Of a stretch of 64,000 nt of DNA, positions 39,639 to 50,487 are shown one piece after another (within the stretch, counting starts at the first letter, position 1; each line of letters opens with the position of its first letter). The notes beneath the pieces are model-generated. The model saw nothing but the letters and a program-made list of their open reading frames with translations, was not told the origin of the DNA and ran no database searches. Location: NCBI RefSeq assembly GCF_905175385.1, contig NZ_HG992749.1:744001-808000 (forward strand), in the 5' to 3' direction. The translations under genes were made by a program, and so were the position numbers. Source of the DNA: Vibrio sp. B1FLJ16. GTDB lineage: Bacteria; Pseudomonadota; Gammaproteobacteria; Enterobacterales; Vibrionaceae.

Positions 39639-39715
39639 TGGTGGCTACGACGGGATTCGAACCTGTGACCCCATCATTATGAGTGATGTGCTCTAACCAG
39701 CTGAGCTACGTAGCC
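39639..39715 (-). tRNA. tRNA-Met(CAU), elongator, array position 4
   Basis: Elongator Met. A small TTCTTTCTTTAAGAAAGAA palindrome lies in the spacer on its 3' side. Confidence 0.96.
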
Positions 39716-39793
39716 ATCTTTTTGAGCGAGACAATATAAACCTTCGCGCTCTAAGTGACAACCCCTTTATCAAGGAATCTCCACTTGGAATAA

Positions 39794-39868
39794 TGGCAGG
39801 TCTACCTGGATTCGAACCAGGGAATGGCGGCATCAAAAGCCGCTGCCTTACCGCTTGGCGATAGACCT
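39794..39868 (-). tRNA. tRNA-Gln(UUG), array position 3, U4-A69 variant
   Basis: Same compensated acceptor pair as the copy at 39256. The upstream hairpin AGTAGTT-GAAA-AACTACT is at 39875-39892. Confidence 0.97.
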
Positions 39869-39916
39869 GCAGGCAGTAGTTTTTCAACTACTTAACTCTC
39901 TATTTCTAGAGAAAAA

Positions 39917-40001
39917 TGGTGCGGAAGGAGAGACTTGAACTCTCACACCTTGCGGCGCCAGAACCTAAATCTGGTGCGTCTACCAATTCCGCCACTTCCG
40001 C
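39917..40001 (-). tRNA. tRNA-Leu(UAG), array position 2
   Basis: GCAA-type copy next to the promoter-proximal Met gene. Met-Leu-Gln at the start matches the beginning of the E. coli metT operon. Confidence 0.97.
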
Positions 40002-40040
40002 ATCTATTCCTAATCACTCTTAAAAAAGAGTATTTAGGAA

Positions 40041-40117
40041 TGGTGGCTACGACGGGATTCGAACCTGTGACCCCATCATTATGAGTGATGTGCTCTAACC
40101 AGCTGAGCTACGTAGCC
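40041..40117 (-). tRNA. tRNA-Met(CAU), elongator, array position 1 (first)
   Basis: The first gene transcribed, about 50 bases after the expected start site. It corresponds in position and sequence to E. coli metT. Confidence 0.96.
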
Positions 40118-40173
40118 AAAACCATATTTTTCGCTCTCAACACCATGTTGCCTTGTTGTCGGGAACGGCGCGC

Positions 40174-40202
40174 ATTATGCGAAGTTGAGTAAGATCCGTC
40201 AA
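40174..40202 (-). promoter_or_regulatory. strong, probably stringently controlled promoter of the tRNA array
   Basis: Minus strand: -35 TTGACG (40197-40202), a 17-base spacer, -10 CATAAT (40174-40179), then the discriminator GCGCGCC. A GC-rich discriminator is the feature that makes stable-RNA promoters sensitive to ppGpp and initiating NTP levels. No competing promoter is seen within the array. Confidence 0.85.
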
Positions 40203-40335
40203 TAGTTTTTTTAAATAAATCTCGGAAAAGACCCCGTTCGCTTCCTTTTTAAACAAAGAGGCGTGTTTATGATCTAAAACTGGAAATAAATTCACTAGCC
40301 GGGAAGTGGTTAACCTAAGGTCTTGTATTGAGAAT

Positions 40336-40366
40336 ATAAAAAAAGCCAGCGTTATCGCTGGCTTTT
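40336..40366 (-). terminator. ychF terminator
   Basis: AAAAGCCAGCG, TTAT loop, CGCTGGCTTTT; the minus-strand T tract is TTTTTTTATA. Between it and the array promoter (40203-40335) I see no feature. Confidence 0.85.
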
Positions 40367-40401
40367 CATGTAAATGAAGTGTTTAAAATTCACTTACTTA
40401 A

Positions 40402-41493
40402 CTATACATTGAAACGGAAGTGAATTACATCGCCGTCTTTTACAATGTATTCTTTACCTTCCAGGCGCCATTTACCTGCGTCTTTCGCACCACTTTCACC
40501 GTTGAACTCAATGAAATCGTCGTAACCGACAACTTCTGCACGGATAAAGCCTTTTTCAAAGTCAGTGTGGATCTTAGCCGCAGCTTTTGGTGCTGTTGCG
40601 CCAACAGGGATAGTCCATGCACGAACTTCTTTTACACCAGCAGTAAAGTAAGTTTGCAGGTTTAGTAGCTCGTAGCCCGCTCGAATTACACGGTTCAGGC
40701 CCGGTTCTTCGATGCCCAGATCTGCTAGGAATTCTTCACGCTCGTCATCTTCCAGTTCAGCCATTTCTGACTCGATCGCAGCACATACAGGAACAACCAC
40801 GTTGTTTTCTTTTGCAGCAAACTCACGTACAGCATCCAAGTAAGCGTTGTCTTCAAAACCATCTTCGTTCACGTTTGCGATGTACATAGTAGGTTTCAGA
40901 GTCAGGAAGTTTAGGTAACCAATAGCCGCTAGCTCTTCTTTAGCGAGCTCAACAGTACGCGCTGAACCACCTTCTGTCAGTACTGGTAGAAGTTTCTCAA
41001 GTACAGTCAGTTCGAATTTCGCGTCTTTGTCGCCACCTTTTGCTTTCTTCGCGTTACGCTGGATAGCGCGTTCACACGAATCAAGGTCAGCCATTGCAAG
41101 CTCAAGGTTGATCACTTCAATATCTTCAATCGGAGATACTTTACCTGCTACGTGAACGATGTTGTCGTTTTCGAAACAACGAACAACGTGACCGATCGCG
41201 TCAGTTTCACGGATGTTTGCTAGGAACTTGTTACCCAGACCTTCACCACGTGATGCGCCCGCAACCAGACCAGCGATGTCTACGAATTCCATTGTAGTAG
41301 GCAGCACTTTCTGTGGGTTAACGATCTTTGCTAGAGCGTCTAGACGCAGATCTGGCACTGGAACTACACCAGTGTTTGGTTCAATGGTACAGAACGGGAA
41401 GTTTGCCGCTTCGATGCCTGCTTTAGTTAGTGCGTTAAACAGAGTTGATTTACCAACGTTAGGTAGACCAACGATGCCACATTTAAAACCCAT
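40402..41493 (-). CDS. ychF: redox-regulated ATPase/GTPase YchF
   Basis: YchF is an Obg-family P-loop NTPase that prefers ATP, binds ribosomes and restrains the oxidative-stress response. P-loop GLPNVGKST lies near the N-terminus, followed by the G3-type motif [12 protein letters not shown]; a coiled-coil insert and a C-terminal TGS domain end in [17 protein letters not shown]. Starting at ATG 41493, with AAGG eight bases upstream, gives 363 residues. An in-frame extension to 41553 overlaps pth and is unlikely. It follows pth by 10 bp. Confidence 0.96.
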   Translation of the reverse strand: MGFKCGIVGLPNVGKSTLFNALTKAGIEAANFPFCTIEPNTGVVPVPDLRLDALAKIVNPQKVLPTTMEFVDIAGLVAGASRGEGLGNKFLANIRETDAIGHVVRCFENDNIVHVAGKVSPIEDIEVINLELAMADLDSCERAIQRNAKKAKGGDKDAKFELTVLEKLLPVLTEGGSARTVELAKEELAAIGYLNFLTLKPTMYIANVNEDGFEDNAYLDAVREFAAKENNVVVPVCAAIESEMAELEDDEREEFLADLGIEEPGLNRVIRAGYELLNLQTYFTAGVKEVRAWTIPVGATAPKAAAKIHTDFEKGFIRAEVVGYDDFIEFNGESGAKDAGKWRLEGKEYIVKDGDVIHFRFNV

Positions 41494-41503
41494 GATAGTA
41501 ACC

Positions 41504-42094
41504 TTATTCAGCTTTGAACGTGTGGAGGCGATTTTGTGCTTTTGACAGGCCATCCTTGATCAGAATGTCCAGACAACGCACCGATTCATCGGCGGCGGCG
41601 TCCAAAAGCTCTTGTTCTTTTGCCGGAGCTTTACCTAGTACAAAACCTGCCACTCTATCTTTGTGTCCCGGATGGCCAATGCCGATACGAAGACGATAAA
41701 AATCTTTGTTGTTGCTTAGTTTGCTAATTGTGTCACGCAGGCCATTGTGCCCACCGTGACCGCCACCTTTTTTAAACTTAGCGACACCTGGCGGTAAGTC
41801 TAGCTCGTCATGAGCAACCATGATTTCTTCTGGTTTAATTTGGTAAAACTTCGCTAAAGCAGCGATAGATTTGCCGGAAAGATTCATGAAAGTGGTTGGA
41901 ATGAGCAAACGGAGATCCTGTCCGTTGACCATGATACGTCCGGTTAAACCATAGAACTTCGGTTCGTTCTTTAGGGTAACGTTATGAACGCGAGCTAATT
42001 CTTCTACAACCCAAGCCCCTGCGTTATGACGGGTTTTGGCATATTCTGGTCCTGGATTAGCAAGACCAACAAGAAGTTTTATTTGTTGACTCAA
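41504..42094 (-). CDS. pth: peptidyl-tRNA hydrolase
   Basis: Pth frees tRNA from peptidyl-tRNA dropped by stalled ribosomes. The 196 residues hold the catalytic histidine in [11 protein letters not shown], the [12 protein letters not shown] block with the conserved Asn, and [10 protein letters not shown] with the helper Asp. The GGHGGHNGL motif binds the substrate. It is co-transcribed with ychF, a conserved pairing. Confidence 0.98.
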   Translation of the reverse strand: MSQQIKLLVGLANPGPEYAKTRHNAGAWVVEELARVHNVTLKNEPKFYGLTGRIMVNGQDLRLLIPTTFMNLSGKSIAALAKFYQIKPEEIMVAHDELDLPPGVAKFKKGGGHGGHNGLRDTISKLSNNKDFYRLRIGIGHPGHKDRVAGFVLGKAPAKEQELLDAAADESVRCLDILIKDGLSKAQNRLHTFKAE

Positions 42095-42231
42095 GGTTAG
42101 GATCTCTCTGGAATCTCAAAAAGCGCAGTATGATAGCACAGAAAATTGACAGTAGGGGAGCTCTGCTGAGATTGATCTTTTACGTTGATTTTGTCTCGGC
42201 GAGTAAACTATCTCGATATTTCCGTGCAAAA

Positions 42232-42259
42232 ATAAAAACACCCCATATAGGGGTGTTTT
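42232..42259 (-). terminator. prs terminator
   Basis: AAAACACCCC, ATATA loop, GGGGTGTTTT, with TTTTTATTTTT following on the minus strand. Confidence 0.85.
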
Positions 42260-42287
42260 AAAAATCAGTGTAACTGAAATGTTCGGA

Positions 42288-43232
42288 TTAGTTGAACATT
42301 GCAGAGATTGACTCTTCGTTGCTGATGCGACGAATTGCTTCAGCAAGCATACGAGACAGGCTTAGCGTGGTTACTTTACCAGTCGCTTCCATCTCTTTAG
42401 GCATGGTGATTGAGTCAGTTACGATAACTTGGTCAAGAACTGAGTTACCGATGTTTTGTGCAGCATTACCTGAGAACACAGCATGAGTTGCGTAAGCGAA
42501 TACACGCTTAGCACCGCGCTCTTTCAGCGCTTCAGCTGCTTTACACAGTGTGCCACCAGTGTCGATCATGTCATCAACGATAACACAGTCACGACCTTCA
42601 ACATCACCGATCAGGTTCATCACTTCAGAAACGTTTGCACGTGGGCGACGCTTGTCAACGATAGCGATATCAACATCACCTAGCGCTTTCGCTGTTGCAC
42701 GAGCACGTACAACACCACCAAGGTCAGGAGAAACCACAACTGGGTTTTCCAGGCCGCGAGCCTGCATGTCTTCAAGCAGTACAGGAGTACCGAAGATGTT
42801 GTCTACAGGAACATCGAAGAAGCCTTGGATTTGCTCTGCGTGCAGGTCAATAGTAAGAACGCGGTCAACACCAACGTTAGATAGGAAATCAGCAACAACT
42901 TTTGCAGTGATTGGCACACGTGCAGAACGTACACGACGATCCTGACGAGCGTAGCCAAAGTAAGGGATAACTGCAGTGATACGGCCTGCTGAAGCACGGC
43001 GCATTGCATCAATCATAACAACCAGTTCCATTAGGTTGTCGTTAGTCGGTGCACAAGTGGATTGAATGATGAAAACATCGCTACCACGAACATTCTCATT
43101 GATTTGAACTGCAACTTCGCCATCAGAAAAGCGAGAAACAGATGCATCACCAAGAGAGATGTAAAGACGATCAGCAATACGTTGGGCTAGTTCAGGTGTT
43201 GCGTTACCAGCAAATAGCTTCATATCAGGCAC
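42288..43232 (-). CDS. prs: ribose-phosphate pyrophosphokinase (PRPP synthetase)
   Basis: Prs makes PRPP for purine, pyrimidine, histidine, tryptophan and NAD synthesis. The 314 residues contain the ATP loop [10 protein letters not shown], the metal-binding [17 protein letters not shown] stretch, the catalytic flexible loop [10 protein letters not shown] and the PRPP motif [16 protein letters not shown] 43232 is chosen because GAGG precedes it and E. coli Prs also begins GTG-CCT-GAT-ATG. It lies 28 bp after ispE. Confidence 0.97.
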   Translation of the reverse strand: MPDMKLFAGNATPELAQRIADRLYISLGDASVSRFSDGEVAVQINENVRGSDVFIIQSTCAPTNDNLMELVVMIDAMRRASAGRITAVIPYFGYARQDRRVRSARVPITAKVVADFLSNVGVDRVLTIDLHAEQIQGFFDVPVDNIFGTPVLLEDMQARGLENPVVVSPDLGGVVRARATAKALGDVDIAIVDKRRPRANVSEVMNLIGDVEGRDCVIVDDMIDTGGTLCKAAEALKERGAKRVFAYATHAVFSGNAAQNIGNSVLDQVIVTDSITMPKEMEATGKVTTLSLSRMLAEAIRRISNEESISAMFN

Positions 43233-43260
43233 GGTGGAAACCTCGGGTTTGCGTCCAGTT

Positions 43261-44148
43261 TTAATTAGGTCGGTGTGAGGCTGATTGGTATTCAGCCAGA
43301 GTCTCTTTTAATGGCGATATATTGCGCCCTTGAGCGACAAATGCCGAGACTTCATCAGAGAGTTGTGCAAGGAGAGTTTCTGCTTCTGATTTGCTCGAAA
43401 ATTCGGCAAAAACGCAAGATCCTGTCCCAGTCAATCTTGACGGCGCGTATTGTAGCAGCCATGAAAGTTGCTTATCAACCTCTGGGTAGAGCATTCGTAC
43501 AATTTTTTCGCAATCGTTTACGCTTGGAGTGTTCAAAAGCGTTGCCAGATCTCGTTTCGGACTGTTTCTTGTCAGATTAGGATGACAAAATACGTCAACG
43601 GTCGCGATCGAGACATTAGGTCTAATCACCAAATACCATTTTTCTTCTGGATAAGCTGGAGATAGTTTTTCACCAACGCCTTCTGCAAAAGCAGCGAATC
43701 CTCGAACAAATACTGGTACATCGGCACCAAGCTTTAAGCCTATATCAGCGAGTTCATCGTCGCTGAGATTAAGTTGCCAAAGATAGTTGAGAGCAACCAA
43801 TGCCGTGGCCGCATTTGATGAGCCACCTCCAATACCGCCTCCCATAGGCAATACCTTATTAAGCTCAATATGCGCACCCAAAGCACAATTTGCATATTTT
43901 TGCAGCGCGGTTGCGGCTTTCCAAATCAAATTATCATGCAGGGGAACGCCCTCTATTTCAGGTAATAGGGTGATGTCTCCTGAATTATTCGCTTGGATGG
44001 TGAGTTCGTCGCCATAATTAAGGAACTGGAAAAGCGTTTGTAGCTCGTGGTAACCGTTTTCAGTGCGGCCGTTAATATAAAGAAAGAGATTCAATTTCGC
44101 CGGTGAAGGCCAGCGGGTTGCTGTGTTGATCATTGAGTGATGTTCCAT
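43261..44148 (-). CDS. ispE: 4-diphosphocytidyl-2-C-methyl-D-erythritol kinase
   Basis: IspE phosphorylates CDP-methylerythritol in the MEP isoprenoid pathway. It is a GHMP kinase: [15 protein letters not shown] opens the protein, the ATP loop is [17 protein letters not shown], and LGADVPVF carries the catalytic Asp. The C-terminal [14 protein letters not shown] block matches the family. Its start overlaps lolB by 19 bases. The lolB-ispE-prs order is the standard gammaproteobacterial arrangement. Confidence 0.97.
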   Translation of the reverse strand: MEHHSMINTATRWPSPAKLNLFLYINGRTENGYHELQTLFQFLNYGDELTIQANNSGDITLLPEIEGVPLHDNLIWKAATALQKYANCALGAHIELNKVLPMGGGIGGGSSNAATALVALNYLWQLNLSDDELADIGLKLGADVPVFVRGFAAFAEGVGEKLSPAYPEEKWYLVIRPNVSIATVDVFCHPNLTRNSPKRDLATLLNTPSVNDCEKIVRMLYPEVDKQLSWLLQYAPSRLTGTGSCVFAEFSSKSEAETLLAQLSDEVSAFVAQGRNISPLKETLAEYQSASHRPN

Positions 44149-44768
44149 TTGGTGATCATTAGATTGATTTTCACGTCTGATGTGGTCAGCTTCAATCTAT
44201 TAGGTAGCGGTAGATTCTGTGCGTGCCACTGAATGTCGCTGTATCGCTCGTAGTCAATGTTCCAGTCATTCGGACCAATTTGTTTGTTCAGGGTTTGCAG
44301 TGTATTTGCCTGAGACAACTGGAATGTATCTGCATCGGTCGGTAAACCAAGCAACCAGTCTGGCATGTGTTCAACCGGCATCATTAACCCTGTAAGCCGG
44401 TATATCAGTTGGTTAGCATGACGTGCGGAAATGACTTGGTCATCGTAAGTTTCTACCTTAGCACCTTGTGGTGTGATGGTGAGATTTAATGCTGTCTGAC
44501 CGAGAATGGTGGTTAAGCGAAGTTGACTGAACGCGCTTGAATGTTTCCAGAAAAAGTTAAGATTTTGTCTTTGATCTGGGGCTATGTAACCTAGTTTGCC
44601 CGTAACCTGAAAATCTTGGATGGTTTCAAGTCTTTTCTCATGGGTTTGCCATTCAACGCTGGTGGTCGTTTCCGGAACCGAGCTACAGCCAGCGAGCAGT
44701 AGGCTCGACAAGATAAAAATAAAAAAGGAGCGTAAGGTCATGTTTGATGGCTTATTAATCAGTTTCAT
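44130..44768 (-). CDS. lolB: outer-membrane lipoprotein receptor LolB
   Basis: LolB accepts lipoproteins from LolA and inserts them in the outer membrane. A signal peptide ends in LLLAGCSS with Cys28 acylated, and residue +2 is Ser, so LolB itself goes to the outer membrane. An 11-stranded half-barrel is expected after it; the landmark [20 protein letters not shown] is split across the first strands. The length is 212 residues. A start at ATG 44741 is possible but has no ribosome site. It is divergent from hemA. Confidence 0.94.
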   Translation of the reverse strand: MKLINKPSNMTLRSFFIFILSSLLLAGCSSVPETTTSVEWQTHEKRLETIQDFQVTGKLGYIAPDQRQNLNFFWKHSSAFSQLRLTTILGQTALNLTITPQGAKVETYDDQVISARHANQLIYRLTGLMMPVEHMPDWLLGLPTDADTFQLSQANTLQTLNKQIGPNDWNIDYERYSDIQWHAQNLPLPNRLKLTTSDVKINLMITKWNITQ

Positions 44769-44902
44769 CTGTATTCGCTCACAACTATAGCATCGAAGAG
44801 ACGGAGTTAGGAAAACAAATCCGGCTTACCCTTTCAATAAATGCGTGCTTACAGTAAAATTCTGAACCTATTTCATAATCGATCTCAGAGATACCACGTT
44901 AG

Positions 44903-46159
44903 ATGTCCTTGCTTGCTATCGGAATCAATCACAATACTGCGTCTGTCGACTTGCGCGAAAAGGTGGCGTTCGGACCGGATAAACTCGGCTCCGCCCTCAC
45001 GCAACTACGAGAGCATGAAGCGGTTAACGGTAGTGTAATTGTTTCAACCTGTAACCGTACTGAATTGTACTGTGATGTGAAGCAAGGCGCGCGGAATAAG
45101 TTGATTGATTGGCTTGTTCAGTTCCATCAGGTGAGCCGCGAAGAGCTGATGCCAAGCTTGTATGTGCACGAAGAGCAATCCGCTATCAAACATCTGATGC
45201 GTGTATCCTGTGGCCTCGATTCACTGGTGTTAGGGGAGCCGCAGATCCTAGGGCAGGTGAAGCAATCCTTCTCGGACTCTCGAGAGCATCAGGCGGTAGA
45301 CGCCTCGATTGATAAACTGTTCCAAAAGACCTTTTCTGTTGCGAAGCGAGTTCGTACCGAAACAGATATCGGTGGTAATGCGGTGTCTGTGGCATACGCC
45401 GCGTGTACACTGGCCAAACATATTTTTGAATCTCTGTCTGATTCGACCGTGCTGTTAGTCGGCGCAGGTGAAACCATCGAGCTGGTTGCCAAGCATTTGG
45501 CGTCGAACGGTTGCTCAAAGATGATAGTCGCTAATCGGACGAAAGAGCGGGCACAAGGTCTCGCGGATGAGTTCGGTGCTGAGGTGATCAGCCTAAACGA
45601 AATTCCGGATCATCTCGCCAGAGCGGATATAGTTATTAGCTCGACAGCAAGCCCGTTGCCTATTATTGGTAAGGGTATGGTTGAAACCGCACTGAAGAAA
45701 CGTCGCCATCAACCTATCTTGTTGGTCGATATCGCGGTACCGAGAGACGTAGAGTCTCAGGTAGGGGAGCTTAATGACGCGTACTTGTACACCGTTGATG
45801 ATTTGCAGTCGATTATTGATAGCAACATAGAGCAGCGTAAAGTCGAAGCGATTCAGGCAGAAGCGATTGTCAGTGAGGAAAGTGCTGCGTTTATGACGTG
45901 GTTACGTTCACTTCAGGCAGTAGACAGTATTCGCGATTATCGCGAGTCAGCAAACAACATACGTGAAGAGTTATTGAGTAAAAGCCTGCAATCACTGGCG
46001 GCTGGCACCGACCCAGAGAAAGTGCTGCGCGAGCTCAGTAATAAACTCACCAACAAACTGATTCACGCCCCGACACGCGCATTGCAAAGTGCCGCAGAGC
46101 AGGGCGAACCAGCAAAATTAACGGTTATCCGACAAACTTTAGGTCTGGATGATCTGTAA
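44903..46159 (+). CDS. hemA: glutamyl-tRNA reductase
   Basis: HemA reduces glutamyl-tRNA to glutamate semialdehyde, the first committed step of C5 tetrapyrrole synthesis. Cys50 in [10 protein letters not shown] is the catalytic nucleophile. [19 protein letters not shown] binds substrate, and the NADPH fold follows with [18 protein letters not shown]. The C-terminal dimerisation helices end in the typical LRQT-like tail. The length is 418 residues. It heads hemA-prfA-prmC, joined in many gammaproteobacteria. Confidence 0.97.
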   Translation: MSLLAIGINHNTASVDLREKVAFGPDKLGSALTQLREHEAVNGSVIVSTCNRTELYCDVKQGARNKLIDWLVQFHQVSREELMPSLYVHEEQSAIKHLMRVSCGLDSLVLGEPQILGQVKQSFSDSREHQAVDASIDKLFQKTFSVAKRVRTETDIGGNAVSVAYAACTLAKHIFESLSDSTVLLVGAGETIELVAKHLASNGCSKMIVANRTKERAQGLADEFGAEVISLNEIPDHLARADIVISSTASPLPIIGKGMVETALKKRRHQPILLVDIAVPRDVESQVGELNDAYLYTVDDLQSIIDSNIEQRKVEAIQAEAIVSEESAAFMTWLRSLQAVDSIRDYRESANNIREELLSKSLQSLAAGTDPEKVLRELSNKLTNKLIHAPTRALQSAAEQGEPAKLTVIRQTLGLDDL

Positions 46160-46190
46160 CTCACGCTTTTTTTATTAAGAAAACGACACT

Positions 46191-47279
46191 ATGAAAGCCT
46201 CTATTCTGACTAAGCTAGAAACGCTAGTAGAACGTTACGAAGAAGTTCAACATCTTCTTGGTGATCCTGACGTAATTGGAGATCAGGACAAATTCCGTGC
46301 TCTGTCTAAAGAGTACTCTCAGCTAGAAGAAGTCACTAAGTGCTTCCAGGCTTATCAGCAGGCGCAAGACGATCTGATTGCCGCTGAAGAGATGGCAAAC
46401 GAAGACGACGAAGAAATGCGTGAAATGGCGCAGGAAGAAATTAAAGAAGCAAAAGCAACCATTGAGCGTCTTGCTGATGAGCTGCAAATTCTTCTTCTTC
46501 CTAAAGATCCAAATGACGATCGTAACTGCTTCCTGGAAATCCGCGCGGGTGCGGGTGGCGATGAAGCGGGTATCTTCGCCGGTGACCTGTTCCGTATGTA
46601 CAGCAAGTACGCGGAGAAGAAAGGCTGGCGTATTGAAGTGATGTCTTCAAACGAAGCTGAACACGGCGGTTACAAAGAGATGATCGCAAAAGTAAGTGGC
46701 GATGGCGCTTACGGCATTCTGAAGTTTGAATCCGGCGGTCACCGTGTACAACGTGTACCAGCAACGGAATCTCAGGGTCGTGTGCATACATCTGCTTGTA
46801 CCGTGGCTGTTATGGCAGAAATCCCAGAAGCTGAGATCCCAGAAATCAAAGCAGCAGACCTTAAAATCGATACGTTCCGTGCATCAGGCGCGGGTGGTCA
46901 GCACGTTAACACCACGGATTCAGCAATCCGTATTACTCACTTGCCAACCGGTACTGTAGTAGAGTGTCAGGACGAGCGTTCACAGCATAAAAACAAAGCC
47001 AAAGCGATGGCGGTTCTTGCGGCTCGTATTATTCAAGCAGAAGAAGCGAAGCGTGCGGCTGAAGTGTCAGACACGCGCCGTAACCTGCTGGGTTCTGGTG
47101 ACCGTAGTGACCGTATTCGTACTTACAACTACCCGCAAGGTCGTGTTTCCGATCACCGTATCAACCTAACGGTTTACCGTTTGAATGAGGTGATGGAAGG
47201 CGACCTGCAAAGCTTGATCGATCCTGTTGTTCAGGAGCACCAGGCAGACCAGCTGGCGGCGCTAGCTGAGAATGCTTAA
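46191..47279 (+). CDS. prfA: peptide chain release factor 1
   Basis: RF1 ends translation at UAA and UAG. The anticodon-like PxT element is the VPATES segment near residue 188, and the catalytic GGQ lies near 234-236 in SGAGGQHVN; its glutamine is the PrmC target. The length is 362 residues. It lies 31 bp after hemA and 3 bp before prmC, so the factor and its methylase are made together. Confidence 0.98.
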   Translation: MKASILTKLETLVERYEEVQHLLGDPDVIGDQDKFRALSKEYSQLEEVTKCFQAYQQAQDDLIAAEEMANEDDEEMREMAQEEIKEAKATIERLADELQILLLPKDPNDDRNCFLEIRAGAGGDEAGIFAGDLFRMYSKYAEKKGWRIEVMSSNEAEHGGYKEMIAKVSGDGAYGILKFESGGHRVQRVPATESQGRVHTSACTVAVMAEIPEAEIPEIKAADLKIDTFRASGAGGQHVNTTDSAIRITHLPTGTVVECQDERSQHKNKAKAMAVLAARIIQAEEAKRAAEVSDTRRNLLGSGDRSDRIRTYNYPQGRVSDHRINLTVYRLNEVMEGDLQSLIDPVVQEHQADQLAALAENA

Positions 47280-47282
47280 TCG

Positions 47283-48143
47283 ATGAGCCAGGTTCAGACT
47301 ATTGAGCAGGCACTGAAAAGTGCCACGGCAAAACTGACAGAAGGCGGCAAAGAGTCGCCTTCTCTTGATGCGGCAGTCCTTCTTTGCTATGTCCTTGGGA
47401 AGCCGAGAACATATCTCCTCACCTGGCCAGAAAAAGCTCTGGAACAAGAGCAGCAGGAGCACTTTGATGCCTTGCTTGAAAGACGGCTGACTGGAGAGCC
47501 AGTCGCTTACATAGTTGGAGAGCGAGAGTTCTGGTCTTTGCCGCTGAAAGTCTCACCTTTTACTCTGATTCCAAGGCCCGATACCGAGCGCTTGGTTGAA
47601 GTTGCCCTGGACAAAACCTGCGGGCAAACAGGCCCTATCTTAGATCTAGGTACCGGAACCGGCGCAATTGCTTTAGCTTTGGCATCTGAAATGCCAACAC
47701 GGCAAGTGATGGGTATTGACCTCAAGCAAGAGGCAAAAGAGCTGGCAGAGGTCAATGCGGCTCAGTTAAACATCAAAAATGTGATGTTTAAGCAAGGTAG
47801 TTGGTTTGAACCTGTTGAACCGGGTACAAAGTTTGCACTAATTGTTTCCAATCCGCCGTATATCGATGAAAAAGATCCGCACTTAGTGCAAGGTGATGTC
47901 CGTTTCGAGCCTAAATCTGCCCTTGTGGCTGATGAAAATGGGCTGGCAGACATCCGTCATATTTCCGATCTTGCCCGTCAGTATCTCGAAGAGGGTGGGT
48001 GGCTTGCATTTGAGCATGGTTACGATCAGGGGCAAGCTGTGAGAGACATTCTGAACAGCTTTGGCTACCAGCAAGTCGTCACTGAAAAAGATTATGGTGG
48101 TAATGATCGAGTAACGCTCGGTTGTTTTACCTCAGTCCAATAA
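47283..48143 (+). CDS. prmC: release factor N5-glutamine methyltransferase
   Basis: PrmC methylates the glutamine of the GGQ motif in RF1 and RF2. The N-terminal helical domain recognises the factor. The SAM fold has ILDLGTGTGAIALAL near residue 120, and the catalytic NPPY is near 190-193. The length is 286 residues. It directly follows its substrate gene prfA. Confidence 0.97.
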   Translation: MSQVQTIEQALKSATAKLTEGGKESPSLDAAVLLCYVLGKPRTYLLTWPEKALEQEQQEHFDALLERRLTGEPVAYIVGEREFWSLPLKVSPFTLIPRPDTERLVEVALDKTCGQTGPILDLGTGTGAIALALASEMPTRQVMGIDLKQEAKELAEVNAAQLNIKNVMFKQGSWFEPVEPGTKFALIVSNPPYIDEKDPHLVQGDVRFEPKSALVADENGLADIRHISDLARQYLEEGGWLAFEHGYDQGQAVRDILNSFGYQQVVTEKDYGGNDRVTLGCFTSVQ

Positions 48144-48177
48144 TGAGTCAGCAGTAATTTTACAAAAGAGAAGAAAA

Positions 48178-48561
48178 ATGTACGTAGCTCTAAAACACAT
48201 TCACCTCGTAACAATTGCGCTAAGCGCGACATTGTTGTCGATTCGTTTCGCCTTGATGATGATGAACTCACCAAAACGCAACAATCGCTTCCTGAAAGTA
48301 TTCCCGCATATTGTTGATACTGCATTATTGCTATCTGGTATCGCTCTTATCTTTGTTACGGGCTTCATTCCGTTTACTGACTCAGCACCTTGGTTGACCA
48401 ATAAAATTACCTGTGTGTTAGCGTACATTGCTTTGGGCTTCTTTGCTTTGAAGCTGGCTAAAAATAAATTACTGCAAATCTTCGGCTTCTTTGGTGCTCT
48501 TGGCTGGCTGGTTATGGCCGCTAATATTGCAGTGTCTAAGAGTCCTACTTTATTCGGGTAA
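48178..48561 (+). CDS. sirB2: SirB2 family membrane protein
   Basis: A 127-residue protein with four hydrophobic segments and the family opening ALKHIHLVTIALSATL. Its biochemical role is unknown; the name comes from a Salmonella invasion-regulation locus. Its place between prmC and sirB1, ahead of kdsA, is the common gammaproteobacterial order, so co-transcription from hemA through kdsA is likely. Confidence 0.9.
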   Translation: MYVALKHIHLVTIALSATLLSIRFALMMMNSPKRNNRFLKVFPHIVDTALLLSGIALIFVTGFIPFTDSAPWLTNKITCVLAYIALGFFALKLAKNKLLQIFGFFGALGWLVMAANIAVSKSPTLFG

Positions 48562-48566
48562 ACGTC

Positions 48567-49376
48567 ATGCTTGAGTTTTTTGACGAAGATTTTGACAGCA
48601 TGACGCTGGTGGAAGGTGCTCTAGAGCTGAACAAGTCTGTTGACCCAGAGACAAATGTTCATTGGGCGAAACAAGAGCTGGAACGTCTGTACCAGGAAGC
48701 GGAAGCCGCGTTAGTTCATGAAACCGACGAAGAGCAGCGCTTTGATTCATTTTTGCGTTTGTTCTTTCATGAATGGGGCTTTAAGGGCGATGACCAGGAG
48801 TACTTCAATTCTGATAACAGCTTTATTGACAAAGTGTTAGAGCGCAGAAAAGGCATTCCGGTCAGCCTGGGCTCCGTATTGCTTCATCTGGGTAACAAGC
48901 TTGGTTTTCCGTTAAAAGGCATCACATTCCCAACCCAGTTTTTGCTAAAACTCGATTGGATGCACAAGAAGCCGGACTACATTAACCCGTTTAATGGTGA
49001 GTATGTCGGCGAGCGAATTCTTCAGGCTTGGTTGATCGGTCAGGAAGGTCCATTGGCGCAGCTCAAACCGGAACATTTCGAAGAGGCTGATAACCCGACT
49101 ATCATTGGTCGCTGGCTCGCGCTTATCAAAAGTGCCTTGCTGCGTGAAGAGCGTTATACCTTAGCACTTCGCTGTACAAACCTGGCGCTTACCTTTGTAC
49201 CGGATGACCCATATGAGATTCGTGATCGCGGATTTATCTTCCAGCAACTAGAGTGTCATCAGGTTGCCGCGACGGATTTCCAGTACTTTATTGACCAATG
49301 TCCTGATGATCCGGCGTCTGAGCTACTAAAATCACAAGTAAACGTGATGAATGAAAAATACGTCACGCTTCACTAA
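48567..49376 (+). CDS. sirB1: SirB1 family protein (transglutaminase-like with TPR end)
   Basis: A 269-residue protein. Residues about 30-190 match the transglutaminase-like SirB1 core, with RRKGIPVSLGSVLLHLGNKLGF and GITFPTQFLLKL. The catalytic Cys of true transglutaminases is not evident where expected (SLGS), so enzymatic activity is doubtful. The last ~80 residues form TPR-like helices (RYTLALRCTNLALTFVPDDP). It starts five bases after sirB2. Confidence 0.88.
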   Translation: MLEFFDEDFDSMTLVEGALELNKSVDPETNVHWAKQELERLYQEAEAALVHETDEEQRFDSFLRLFFHEWGFKGDDQEYFNSDNSFIDKVLERRKGIPVSLGSVLLHLGNKLGFPLKGITFPTQFLLKLDWMHKKPDYINPFNGEYVGERILQAWLIGQEGPLAQLKPEHFEEADNPTIIGRWLALIKSALLREERYTLALRCTNLALTFVPDDPYEIRDRGFIFQQLECHQVAATDFQYFIDQCPDDPASELLKSQVNVMNEKYVTLH

Positions 49377-49410
49377 TATCGATAGGCTTATCAAGCCTTA
49401 TCGTAGATAG

Positions 49411-50277
<867 letters not shown>

Positions 50278-50298
50278 TCGATACGCATTTGAAATAAC

Positions 50299-50329
50299 AA
50301 ATAGCCAACCCAGTGTTGGCTATTTTTTT
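50299..50329 (+). terminator. kdsA operon terminator
   Basis: AAATAGCCAAC, CCAGT loop, GTTGGCTATTT, then TTTTT. Confidence 0.88.
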
Positions 50330-50487
50330 ACCTAAAAAATCGTATCTCTCAATTCGGTATTGATGAGTTTGAGATCAGAAGACAATCGACCATAATAAGA
50401 AATCAATGGCTTAGAGGCTCCTGATTAGCTTTCCCGCTCTGGTAAAGCACATGTTAAAGCAGTGAACTATATAAAAAAGGTAAAACA

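Noticed and set aside
37586..40117. Regularly spaced near-identical repeats resembling a CRISPR array
   Set aside because: The repeats are complete tRNA-Leu, -Gln and -Met genes with anticodon loops and CCA ends, of three kinds, and the spacers are themselves repeated.
41494..41553. Longer ychF start
   Set aside because: It overlaps pth; the start at 41493 has a good ribosome site and gives the family length.
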